DNA from: Bacteroides sp. | Lineage (GTDB): Bacteria; Bacteroidota; Bacteroidia; Bacteroidales; Bacteroidaceae | Reading direction: 5' to 3' | NCBI GenBank assembly: GCA_030151885.1 | Contig: JASLCG010000132.1 | Span: 1-42,104 of the forward strand | Length of the DNA: 42,104 nt | Program-made: the position numbers and the translations under genes | Notes under the pieces: generated by a model | What the model saw: only the letters and a program-made list of their open reading frames with translations | The model's database searches: none | Told to the model about the DNA's origin: nothing | Shown here: positions 1 through 7,731 of the stretch, piece by piece | Layout: each line of letters opens with the position of its first letter | Position numbering within the stretch: the stretch's first letter is position 1

Positions 1-911
1 GTATTGAAATGGCTTTGGCACGTTTAGGTGTCTGGGCGGTTTTTAGGTTATCTCCTAGAATTGCAGAAATGGGCGACCCAAGTGTGGTACGTCCTGTTGC
101 ACTATGTTGTCTATTCTTAACGATTGGTCTTATCTCATTTATTCTATATACTTTAATGGATAAAAAGCTAGATAACCAAGATTCTTCTTTGGTGAATGAA
201 AATACGAAGGAGGCAGATGAAGAGGTCTTCAAAATGAGCGATCTTAAAAAGCTTTTCACTAATAAAGTTTATTTGATTGTTGCTGCTTTGTGTGTTCTAT
301 ACTACTCTGCTATTTTCCCATTCCAGAAGTTTGCTACAAATATGCTTGAAAATAATTTAGGGCTAGAAACAAGAGATGCTTCGAACTTATTTTCATGGTT
401 TCCTATTGGAGCTATGTTTTTAACTCCGCCATTGGGGTATTTTTTAGATAAAGTAGGTAAGGGTGCAACTATGTTAATATTTGGTTCTGTATTGGTTTTT
501 GCTTGTCACTTAACTTTTGCACTTTATCCATTTGAAATAGGAGATCCTACAAGTTTATATATAGCATATACTGCTATATTGGTTCTAGGAGTCTCATTCT
601 CGTTAGTTCCAGCAGCTTTATGGCCATCTATACCTCATTTAGTAGAAGAGCGTTATTTAGGTTCTGCATATAGTATTATCTTTTGGATTCAAAACTTTGG
701 TCTATGGATATTTCCTATTATTATTGGTTATGTATTGCAGACTACAAACCCCGCAGAGGTTTTAGCTGCTAATAATGGTGTATATAATTACACCTCAGCA
801 ATGTTAGTATTTGCATCATTAGGTATCTTTGCAGGTATCTTGGGCATATGGCTTAAAGCAGAAGATAAGCGTCATAACTATGGCCTTGAAGCTCCAAATA
901 TAAAAAAGTAG
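1..911 (+). CDS. MFS transporter, 5' end outside the window
   Basis: The frame is already open at base 3 and runs to a TAG at 909-911, so the true start lies upstream; the ATG at base 9 is probably internal. The visible ~300 residues hold six or more hydrophobic segments, a charged central loop (KKLDNQDSS... to FKMSDLKKLF) and a short basic C-terminus (KAEDKRHNYG). This fits the second half of a 12-segment major facilitator permease in the inner membrane. The substrate cannot be read from the sequence. The PqqD-like gene starts 7 bp after the stop, so the two probably form one transcript ending at the hairpin at 1284. Family assignment is fairly secure; function is open. Confidence 0.8.
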   Translation, partial: IEMALARLGVWAVFRLSPRIAEMGDPSVVRPVALCCLFLTIGLISFILYTLMDKKLDNQDSSLVNENTKEADEEVFKMSDLKKLFTNKVYLIVAALCVLYYSAIFPFQKFATNMLENNLGLETRDASNLFSWFPIGAMFLTPPLGYFLDKVGKGATMLIFGSVLVFACHLTFALYPFEIGDPTSLYIAYTAILVLGVSFSLVPAALWPSIPHLVEERYLGSAYSIIFWIQNFGLWIFPIIIGYVLQTTNPAEVLAANNGVYNYTSAMLVFASLGIFAGILGIWLKAEDKRHNYGLEAPNIKK

Positions 912-918
912 TGTTATA

Positions 919-1263
919 ATGAAGCAACAAGTTAACTTATTGAATGTCGTACCTAAATTGAAAGATCATATTACTCTTTATGAGAAAGAGGATGGGAAGG
1001 TTCGCTTGGGTATTCGTCGTTTTAAAAACGAGTGGTTTCATAGGCATTTTTTGTTGAAAAGATTACCACGAGAAATATCAGTTAACTTTGATGAAGAGGG
1101 CTCTATTGTTTTAAGATATCTTGATGGAAAATGTACTGTTATTCAAATTGTAGAGCAATTAAAGTCCGATTTTCCTGCATATAACAATAAGGAATTCACC
1201 GATAGAGTAATCCTTTTTATTAAGAATCTGTATAGAGATAAATTAATAGATTATATGATTTAA
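919..1263 (+). CDS. PqqD family protein
   Basis: A 114-residue soluble protein. The C-terminal two thirds fit the PqqD fold: a strand with VNFDEEGSIVLRYLDGKCTV, then a helix (IVEQLKSDF) and a second helical stretch (DRVILFIKNLYRDKLIDY). PqqD proteins are peptide chaperones that present substrate peptides to radical SAM enzymes, but stand-alone PqqD-like proteins are common in Bacteroidales without a PQQ pathway. No radical SAM gene or precursor peptide is visible here. It follows the MFS gene by 7 bp and is the last gene before a strong terminator. The N-terminal ~45 basic residues (RRFKNEWFHRHFLLKRLPR) are an extension relative to the minimal domain. The role is unknown. Confidence 0.7.
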   Translation: MKQQVNLLNVVPKLKDHITLYEKEDGKVRLGIRRFKNEWFHRHFLLKRLPREISVNFDEEGSIVLRYLDGKCTVIQIVEQLKSDFPAYNNKEFTDRVILFIKNLYRDKLIDYMI

Positions 1264-1283
1264 GAAATATAATTAGAAAATAT

Positions 1284-1336
1284 AAAAGAGGTCGTTTAAT
1301 AACATTTTAATAAGTGTTTTAAACGACCTCTTTTTT
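1284..1336 (+). terminator. Rho-independent terminator after the MFS-pqqD-like unit
   Basis: AAAGAGGTCGTTTA at about 1285-1298 pairs with TAAACGACCTCTTT at 1320-1333 around a ~21-nt AT-rich loop, followed by a T run. Confidence 0.85.
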
Positions 1337-1681
1337 GTATCATTTCTACTGATAGGCATGATAGATAGAATCAGTTATATTTACTTTGTATAGAGTAAGT
1401 TAAACTTTTGCTGTCTATCCAACTATTAGAACGAGATGTCTTAGCAGAATGCTCTTATATTGGCTTTATGGGTCTTGTAGAGAGTGCATTTGTTTGTCGC
1501 CGACGTACCTTTGTTTAGACACCGACATACCTGAGGCTTGTTGCCGACATATCACTGGTATGTCGGCAATGTACGAAGAGCCTTATTTATGGCTTTTAAA
1601 AGCATCTGTAAATGAATTAGATAATAGCTGTTTAGAAAGTAAAAAAGATAAGATTTTAAGATTGTTATGTAATCTAAAATA
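1337..1681. other. Gene-free convergent intergenic region
   Basis: Nothing between the terminator at 1284-1336 and the hairpin at 1682-1720 looks like a gene. An 86-codon open frame at 1449-1709 is cysteine-rich, matches no family I recognise and runs through both the repeat cluster and the terminator hairpin, so I do not call it. The region contains the 22-nt repeat cluster (1493-1573) and a weak 7-bp hairpin (AAGAGCC at 1576-1582 with GGCTTTT at 1591-1597). The remainder is featureless AT-rich sequence. Confidence 0.6.
1493..1573. repeat. 22-nt phased repeat cluster, copy 1 (F-F-F-R)
   Basis: Four copies of a 22-nt unit with core GCCGAC. Direct copies have their cores at 1499, 1521 (ACCGAC) and 1543, exactly 22 nt apart; an inverted copy (GTCGGC) starts at 1562, 19 nt after the last direct core. 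The last two units form a perfect 11-bp hairpin: TTGCCGACATA at 1541-1551 and TATGTCGGCAA at 1559-1569, with a 7-nt loop. The consensus with the second cluster is about TATGTTGCCGACATACCTGAGG. The cluster lies between convergent genes. It resembles a REP/BIME-like element or a protein-binding array. Confidence 0.8.
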
Positions 1682-1720
1682 TCAATGCTCCTCTAACACT
1701 ATCAGTTAGAGGAGCATTGA
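1682..1720. terminator. Hairpin between convergent units, likely trkH terminator
   Basis: TCAATGCTCCTCTAAC (1682-1697) pairs perfectly with GTTAGAGGAGCATTGA (1705-1720) around a 7-nt loop. No long U tract follows on either strand, so termination efficiency is uncertain, but the position just past the trkH stop fits a 3'-end hairpin. Confidence 0.65.
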
Positions 1721-1750
1721 ATTACTTTATTGATAGGAGATTATATCTTA

Positions 1751-3199
1751 TTATCCTTTCCAAAAGCCAGGAGTAAATAAAAGTAGTATAGTGAAAAGTT
1801 CTAGTCTCCCAATTAACATCAAAAATGATGATAACCATTTTGCAGCTACTGGTAGAGCGCTCCATGAAAAGTCTGGGCCAAAATTTCCAAATCCTGGTCC
1901 CATGTTGCTAATACTAGAAATTATTACTCCGAAAGAGTCTAAGAAATTTAAATCAAGAGCCATTAAGAAGAGTGTACTAAAAAGTACAGTTATAATATAG
2001 ACAAAGCTAAATGCTAGAACTGTACTTTGTATAGATGGTTGAACAATTTGATTGTTTATCTTAGGTCTTAGCACCAAATTAGGGTGTATAATTCGTTTTA
2101 ATTCATTTCGTGTTATCTTACCAATAATTACTATACGAATACACTTGAATCCTCCAGAAGTACTTCCTGCACATGCTCCTACAATCATAGGTATAAACAA
2201 TAGGCCCCATAATACAGGTTTCCAATTCATATAATTATCTGTAGCAAAACCTGTAGAGGTATGCAAAGAACCTATCTGGAAAAGAGACTTCCTGAATGCT
2301 TCTTCAATATTATAGTCAGTAGAGTAGTACAAGCCAACAGCTATAGCTACTGTTAATAATCCTATTGAGGCTAGATAGTACTTTAATTCGGAATTCATAA
2401 ATACCTTTTTGAATTTTCCGGTAATCATTAATAAGATCAATGTAAAGTTAATTCCAGACAGAATCATGAAGAAAGAGATTACATATTCTATGTATGGAGA
2501 GTTATAATAGGCTATACTAGCCTGTTTAGTAGAGAATCCCCCAGTACTAGTGGTAGCTAACGAGTGACATATACTGTCAAACATATCCATATCTCCTATA
2601 GATAAGAGTATAATTTGGATAATAGTAATTCCAATATAAATAGACCACAGCCATTTAGCTGTTACACCAATCCTAGGATGAACTTTTTCCATTGTAATAC
2701 CCGAGGCTTCTGCTGCAAAAAGTTGTATGCCACTAACACCCAATAAGGGTAAAACAGCAATAGTGAAAAATATAATTCCTAGTCCACCTATCCATTGCGT
2801 CATACTTCTCCAAAATAGTAAACCATGTGTAAACTCTTCGATATTATCTAGTATAGTGCATCCTGTACTGGTAAAACCAGATATAGCTTCGAAGTAAGAG
2901 TCTGTAACAGTTGGTATATAACCACTAAGATAATAGGGCATCATACCAAATAATGAGGTTACAATCCATGCTAGACTTACAATAAAGTATCCATCTCTTC
3001 TGCTTAGTTGTTTGGTAGCTCCTTTACTTAACAATATAGATAGAAGTCCTATAGCTCCGGTAGTAGCAGTAGTAATTAAAAATGCATTTAAATCGTCTTC
3101 TTTATAATAAAGAGAAATTCCAATACATAGAATAAGCATAATGGATTCAATGATAAGTAATACGCCCATTATGCGTAATATCATTTTAGTATTTACCAT
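1751..3199 (-). CDS. trkH: TrkH family potassium uptake protein
   Basis: A 482-residue polytopic inner-membrane protein, the usual TrkH length. It has the four pore-loop signatures of the superfamily: TSTGCT at residues 110-115, TSTGGF at 217-222, TSTGFA at 314-319, and NMGPGFG at 432-438. The glycine in each loop lines the K+ selectivity filter. The start codon shares one base with the trkA stop (TAATG at 3197-3201), so translation is probably coupled. TrkH forms the channel-like subunit and TrkA the cytoplasmic nucleotide-binding gate, so co-expression makes sense. It is the last gene of the dxs-trkA-trkH unit, with a hairpin downstream at 1682-1720. No frameshift or missing key residue was seen. 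Confidence 0.95.
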   Translation of the reverse strand: MVNTKMILRIMGVLLIIESIMLILCIGISLYYKEDDLNAFLITTATTGAIGLLSILLSKGATKQLSRRDGYFIVSLAWIVTSLFGMMPYYLSGYIPTVTDSYFEAISGFTSTGCTILDNIEEFTHGLLFWRSMTQWIGGLGIIFFTIAVLPLLGVSGIQLFAAEASGITMEKVHPRIGVTAKWLWSIYIGITIIQIILLSIGDMDMFDSICHSLATTSTGGFSTKQASIAYYNSPYIEYVISFFMILSGINFTLILLMITGKFKKVFMNSELKYYLASIGLLTVAIAVGLYYSTDYNIEEAFRKSLFQIGSLHTSTGFATDNYMNWKPVLWGLLFIPMIVGACAGSTSGGFKCIRIVIIGKITRNELKRIIHPNLVLRPKINNQIVQPSIQSTVLAFSFVYIITVLFSTLFLMALDLNFLDSFGVIISSISNMGPGFGNFGPDFSWSALPVAAKWLSSFLMLIGRLELFTILLLFTPGFWKG

Positions 3200-4539
3200 T
3201 AATTGAAATATTTTTCTATTTTCTTAATCATAGTATTTAGACAGAATACAACAACATGGTCTCCTTCTTCAATTTGAGAGTCGCCATTGATAAGAACACC
3301 TTTGCCATCTCTAATAAGTCCTCCAAGTGCAAAACCTTTTGGTAAACCTAAGTGCTTAACTTGTTTTCTAGTTACTTTAGCTCCTGCTTTTACAATAAAT
3401 TCTGCAACATCTGCATTGGCAAAGGTTAAGCTTTTTACATTAGAAACATCTGCTTCAAGCATCATTCTATAGATATGGCTTGCTGTAATAAGTTTTTTAT
3501 TAATAACAGCTCCAATACCTAAGCTTTCTGCCATATTAATGTAGTCTATGTTTTCAACTTCTGCTATAGTTTTAGGTACACCTAATCTTTTTGCTGATAG
3601 GCAGGCAAGTATGTTTGACTCAGAATTTCCTGTGATAGCAACAAATGCCTCTGTATTTTTAATTCCTTCTTCTAATAGAAGCTCCATATCTCTACCATCT
3701 CCATTTAGAATCATTATTTTACTATCTAATGCTTCTGATAGTTTATTACATCGTTCTATATCCGATTCTATAATTTTAATATTGATGTAGTCGGGGGCAT
3801 ATTGAGCTGTTCTAGCTGCAATTCTACTTCCTCCCATTATTATGACATTCTGCACATCTGGGAATTCGTCCTTGCCTGTAATTTTTCTAATGTATGGAAT
3901 GTATTTTTTAGTTGTAGTAAAATATACAATATCCCCATACTCTATAGTGTCTTTTCCACTAGGAATAATCGTATCGTGTTGACGTTTTATTGCAACAATA
4001 TGAAATGGTGTATCTTTTCCGCTAAGTTCTTTTAAAGATATGTTCATAAGTTCTGCATCATTTTCAATGCGTACTCCAATAAGAACAATAGCTCCACCAC
4101 AAAACTCCCACCATTGTCTAACCCAGCTCATTCGCATAGACGATACAATCTCTTTTGCGGCGAGCATTTCGGGATATATTAACGAATCTACTCCAAGATT
4201 TTTAAAGAACTCTTTATTTTTTGGTAATAAATACTCGTAGTTATCAATACGTGCTACTGTTTTTATCGCACCAAGATTTGTTGCCAGCATACAAGCTGTC
4301 ATATTAGTACTTTCATTAGGAGTTACAGCAATAAACAAATCTGCATTTTTAACACCTGCTTCAGTAAGTCCTTTGATGGATGTTGGTGACCCGACAACTG
4401 TCATTAAATCAAAGTTTGAATTCATCATGGCAAGACGTTCTTCATCTTCATCTAGAAGTATGATGTCTTCCTTTTCATTTGATAACAGTTTTGCAAGGTG
4501 CGTACCAACGGCACCAGCGCCAGCGATAATAATTTTCAT
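3199..4539 (-). CDS. trkA: Trk system potassium transporter TrkA
   Basis: A 446-residue cytoplasmic regulator with the duplicated RCK layout: a first Rossmann domain beginning MKIIIAGAGAVGTHLAKLL (glycine-rich nucleotide loop at residues 7-12) and a TrkA_C-type domain, then a second Rossmann domain (NVIIMGGSRIAARTAQ, about residue 231) and a second TrkA_C domain ending QIEEGDHVVVFCL. It binds NAD(H)/ATP and gates TrkH in other bacteria. It follows dxs by 32 bp and overlaps the trkH start by one base. The second loop, GGSRIA, lacks the canonical third glycine, which is common in the second RCK half. Function is assigned with high confidence. Confidence 0.95.
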   Translation of the reverse strand: MKIIIAGAGAVGTHLAKLLSNEKEDIILLDEDEERLAMMNSNFDLMTVVGSPTSIKGLTEAGVKNADLFIAVTPNESTNMTACMLATNLGAIKTVARIDNYEYLLPKNKEFFKNLGVDSLIYPEMLAAKEIVSSMRMSWVRQWWEFCGGAIVLIGVRIENDAELMNISLKELSGKDTPFHIVAIKRQHDTIIPSGKDTIEYGDIVYFTTTKKYIPYIRKITGKDEFPDVQNVIIMGGSRIAARTAQYAPDYINIKIIESDIERCNKLSEALDSKIMILNGDGRDMELLLEEGIKNTEAFVAITGNSESNILACLSAKRLGVPKTIAEVENIDYINMAESLGIGAVINKKLITASHIYRMMLEADVSNVKSLTFANADVAEFIVKAGAKVTRKQVKHLGLPKGFALGGLIRDGKGVLINGDSQIEEGDHVVVFCLNTMIKKIEKYFN

Positions 4540-4571
4540 TCTGAAATGATCTTATATATTCTATAAATAGT

Positions 4572-6473
4572 TTATAGAAAATCTTCTATAGATTCTCTTA
4601 GACTATCTTTATCTAGTTTACAAACCTTATACAGATCTTTAATAGAACCGTGCTCAATAAATTCATCTGGTATCCCAATTCGTTTTACTTTAGGATAGTA
4701 TTCATTGTCAGACATAAATTCAAGAATAGCACTTCCAGCCCCTCCTTTTATTACTCCATCTTCTATGGTAATAATCTTGTTGAATTTTTTACCTATAGAG
4801 TGTAGCATTTCTGTATCTAAAGGCTTTATAAATCTTAAATCGTAAAGGGCGATAGACTTGTTTGAATTTGCATTAATCTCGTTGATAACTTCTTTTGCTA
4901 TGTTTCCTATAGGGCCTACAGAAATTACTGCTAGGTCATTGCCTTCAATAATAGTACGACCTTTACCCACAGGTATCTCTTCAAAAGGACATCTCCATTC
5001 TGTTGTACATCCTCTGCCTCTTGGATATCGTATTACAAAAGCCCCTTTGTCTGGGAGTTGAGCCGTGTACATAAGTTTTCTTAATTCAGGCTCGTCCATT
5101 GGAGATGCAATTGTTATATTTGGTATAGGACGTAAATATGCTAAATCGAATACACCATGATGTGTTGGTCCATCTTCACCAACAAGACCAGCTCTGTCTA
5201 AACACAATACAACAGGTAGGTTTAGAATGGCTACATCGTGTATAAGATTATCATACGCACGCTGCATAAAAGACGAATATATGTTACAGAATGGCTGTAA
5301 ACCTTCCTTAGCCATTCCTCCCGAAAAGGTTACTGCATGTCCTTCTGCAATTCCGACATCGAAAGCTCTATCAGGAATTTTATCCATCATAATATTCATA
5401 GAGCATCCAGAGGGCATTGCAGGAGTTACACCAATAATGTTTTTATTAGCTTTTGCTAACTCAACTAAAGTTTCTCCAAATACAGTTTGGAATTTAGGAG
5501 GTAAATTTTCAGTAGATTCTGGTAGCCTAGTACCTGTAACAGGGTCAAATTTGCCAGGGGCATGCCAAATTGTTGCTTGTTTTTCTGCAGGTTCAAATCC
5601 TTTCCCCTTTACAGTATGTAGGTGTAGAAGTTTTGGGCCTTCCATATCTTTAATGTCATTTAAAACTTTGGTTAACCCTTTGATATCATGTCCATCTACT
5701 GGTCCAAAATATCTTATATTCATACCCTCAAAGATGTTTTGTTGCTGCATTGCTATTGATTTGAGACTATTTCCAAATCTAATAAGAGCTTTTTTGCGTT
5801 CATCATTAAGAATATTCATTTTATGAAGCATTCTTGCAGCCTGATATCTTAACTGATTATAGGGTGTTGAGGTGGTTAGCTTCACTAGATACTGCTGCAT
5901 TCCTCCTACACTTTTATCAATAGACATATCATTGTCATTAAGTATGATGAGTAGGTTATTAGGCATTGAAGATGCATTGTTAAGCCCTTCAAAAGCTAGG
6001 CCACCACTCATAGATCCATCACCTATAATAGCGACAATATGTTTGTCCTTTTCATCTTTTTGCTGTGCTGCAACTGCCATTCCTAGTGCTGCCGATATTG
6101 AGTTCGATGCATGTCCACAAGTAAATGTATCGTATTCGCTCTCTTCAGGAGACGGGAATGGGCGTATTCCACCAAATTTTCGGTTCGTAAAGAACTGATC
6201 CTTTCGTCCTGTTAAGATTTTATGAACGTAAGCCTGATGGCCAACGTCCCAAACCAATTTATCGTATGGTGTATTAAATATATAGTGTAGGGCTACAGTC
6301 AACTCAACCACTCCTAAACTAGCAGCAAAGTGACCAGGATTACAAGATAACTCTTCAATTAAATCTTGTCTTAACTCTGAACATAACTCTACTAGTTGAT
6401 CTACGTTTAGATGTCTTAAATCTTGGGGAGATGATATTGTATCTAATAAGCTATATTTTGACAAATTTCCCAT
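4572..6473 (-). CDS. dxs: 1-deoxy-D-xylulose-5-phosphate synthase
   Basis: Catalyses the ThDP-dependent condensation of pyruvate and glyceraldehyde 3-phosphate, the first step of the MEP isoprenoid pathway. The 633-residue length is typical. Visible motifs: PGHFAASLG around residue 47 (active-site His), GDGSMSGG at 151-158 with downstream NDND (ThDP/Mg binding), AEGHAVTFSGGMA (proton-relay Glu) and DRAGLVGEDGPTHHGVFD in the pyrimidine-binding domain. It is the first gene of the minus-strand unit dxs-trkA-trkH. The metabolic link with potassium uptake is unclear. A possible -7 box (TATTTTTG on the minus strand, 6574-6581) lies ~100 bp upstream, but no good -33 partner is visible. Confidence 0.97.
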   Translation of the reverse strand: MGNLSKYSLLDTISSPQDLRHLNVDQLVELCSELRQDLIEELSCNPGHFAASLGVVELTVALHYIFNTPYDKLVWDVGHQAYVHKILTGRKDQFFTNRKFGGIRPFPSPEESEYDTFTCGHASNSISAALGMAVAAQQKDEKDKHIVAIIGDGSMSGGLAFEGLNNASSMPNNLLIILNDNDMSIDKSVGGMQQYLVKLTTSTPYNQLRYQAARMLHKMNILNDERKKALIRFGNSLKSIAMQQQNIFEGMNIRYFGPVDGHDIKGLTKVLNDIKDMEGPKLLHLHTVKGKGFEPAEKQATIWHAPGKFDPVTGTRLPESTENLPPKFQTVFGETLVELAKANKNIIGVTPAMPSGCSMNIMMDKIPDRAFDVGIAEGHAVTFSGGMAKEGLQPFCNIYSSFMQRAYDNLIHDVAILNLPVVLCLDRAGLVGEDGPTHHGVFDLAYLRPIPNITIASPMDEPELRKLMYTAQLPDKGAFVIRYPRGRGCTTEWRCPFEEIPVGKGRTIIEGNDLAVISVGPIGNIAKEVINEINANSNKSIALYDLRFIKPLDTEMLHSIGKKFNKIITIEDGVIKGGAGSAILEFMSDNEYYPKVKRIGIPDEFIEHGSIKDLYKVCKLDKDSLRESIEDFL

Positions 6474-6738
6474 TATTATTTTAAAGTATATTATTGTGCA
6501 AATCTTAATAAAGATAGCAGATACCTTTCTCTTATCAAAAGAAGGGTATAAATAAAGTTTCTATTTTAGTTCTCAAAAATAATTATAATATATGAATTTA
6601 TAGAATTGAATGTGCTTGTCTGACTCTAAAAACTATTAATTAACAATTTGCTAACATAATTAATGGAAAATCTTACTATCTTATTACTATTAATACGTTT
6701 TAAACGAGTTATTTTTGTATTCTTAAATATGCAAAAAA

Positions 6739-7731
6739 ATGATTTTATCGACTCCTGTAATATTGAAAGCTAAAGAATATCCTAAAATAAATCATACTGA
6801 TCGTATGATGAGTTTAGGTTCATGTTTTTCTGTTCATATTGGGAATAAACTACAAGAAGCTAAGTTTAACTGTCTAATTAACCCATTCGGTACACTTTAC
6901 AACCCCTCTTCTATTGCAGTGGCATTGGAGGAGTTAATGTTGAATAAAAGGTATAATGAGGCTGATGTCTTTGAATATAATAACTTATGGCATAGTTGGA
7001 TGCATCATGGTGACTTCTCTTCGAATAGTAGCTTTGCTCTTTTAGATAAAATAAACAAAAATATTAGTAAGGGACATGAATATTTAAAGCAGTTAGATGT
7101 TTTGTTCTTGACTTTTGGAACCTCTTGGATCTATTTGTTAAGCAGTAATTCAAAGTTAGTCTCTAACTGTCATAAAGTACCTAACAGACAGTTTGATAGA
7201 GTGAAATTATCTGTAGAAGATATTACTAATCAGTATCGTAGCCTGATAGGTAAAATACGAAAGTTTAATCCTTCAGTTAAAATAGTCTTTTCTATTAGTC
7301 CTATAAGACATATTAGGGACGGATTGGTTGAAAACCAGATAAGTAAATCTACCTTGATTTTAGCTGTTGATAACTTGTGCAAAGAGTTTACTAATTGTTG
7401 TTTTTATTTCCCTTCTTATGAAATAGTTCTGGATGAACTTAGAGATTATAGGTATTATGATCGAGATATGGTTCATCCTTCAGATTTAGCAATTGATTAT
7501 ATTTGGAGTAAATTCAAAGAGGCTTTTGTATTGAAGCCCACAGAGCAGCTGATTGAGAAATGTTGTAAAATAAATAAAAGCTTGAATCATAGGCCAACAG
7601 ATCCCAATAGTGTAGAATATAAATTATTTTTAGAACATTTAGTACTAGAAATAGAACATCTTATAGAAAAAAATCCGACATTAGACTTTAGAAAGGAGAT
7701 AGACAAATGTCATACAATATTGAACAAATAA
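6739..7731 (+). CDS. GSCFA domain-containing protein
   Basis: A 330-residue protein with the family N-terminal signature, here MSLGSCFSVHIGNKL (about residues 28-42; the eponymous GSCFA reads GSCFS). Other family blocks are INPFGTLYNPSS, LTFGTSWIYLL, NCHKVP and SISPIRHIRDG. The family has an SGNH-hydrolase-like organisation and is suspected to be a lipase/esterase or acetyl-group enzyme, but the substrate is not established. No signal peptide is obvious. Its last 25 bases overlap the start of murF-alr, so translation is probably coupled, hinting at a cell-envelope role (inference). A TATTTTTG -7-like box lies at 6710-6717, 21 bp before the ATG. Confidence 0.88.
   Translation: MILSTPVILKAKEYPKINHTDRMMSLGSCFSVHIGNKLQEAKFNCLINPFGTLYNPSSIAVALEELMLNKRYNEADVFEYNNLWHSWMHHGDFSSNSSFALLDKINKNISKGHEYLKQLDVLFLTFGTSWIYLLSSNSKLVSNCHKVPNRQFDRVKLSVEDITNQYRSLIGKIRKFNPSVKIVFSISPIRHIRDGLVENQISKSTLILAVDNLCKEFTNCCFYFPSYEIVLDELRDYRYYDRDMVHPSDLAIDYIWSKFKEAFVLKPTEQLIEKCCKINKSLNHRPTDPNSVEYKLFLEHLVLEIEHLIEKNPTLDFRKEIDKCHTILNK

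Noticed and set aside
1493..1573. CRISPR array
   Set aside because: Units are contiguous with no spacers, change orientation within a cluster, and no cas gene is present.
1449..1709. 86-codon open frame in the convergent gap
   Set aside because: Cysteine-rich with no family resemblance, and it runs through both the repeat cluster and the terminator hairpin, so it is best explained as a chance frame.
5227..5826. 199-codon plus-strand frame inside dxs
   Set aside because: Antisense shadow of a well-conserved gene; no independent domain or start context.
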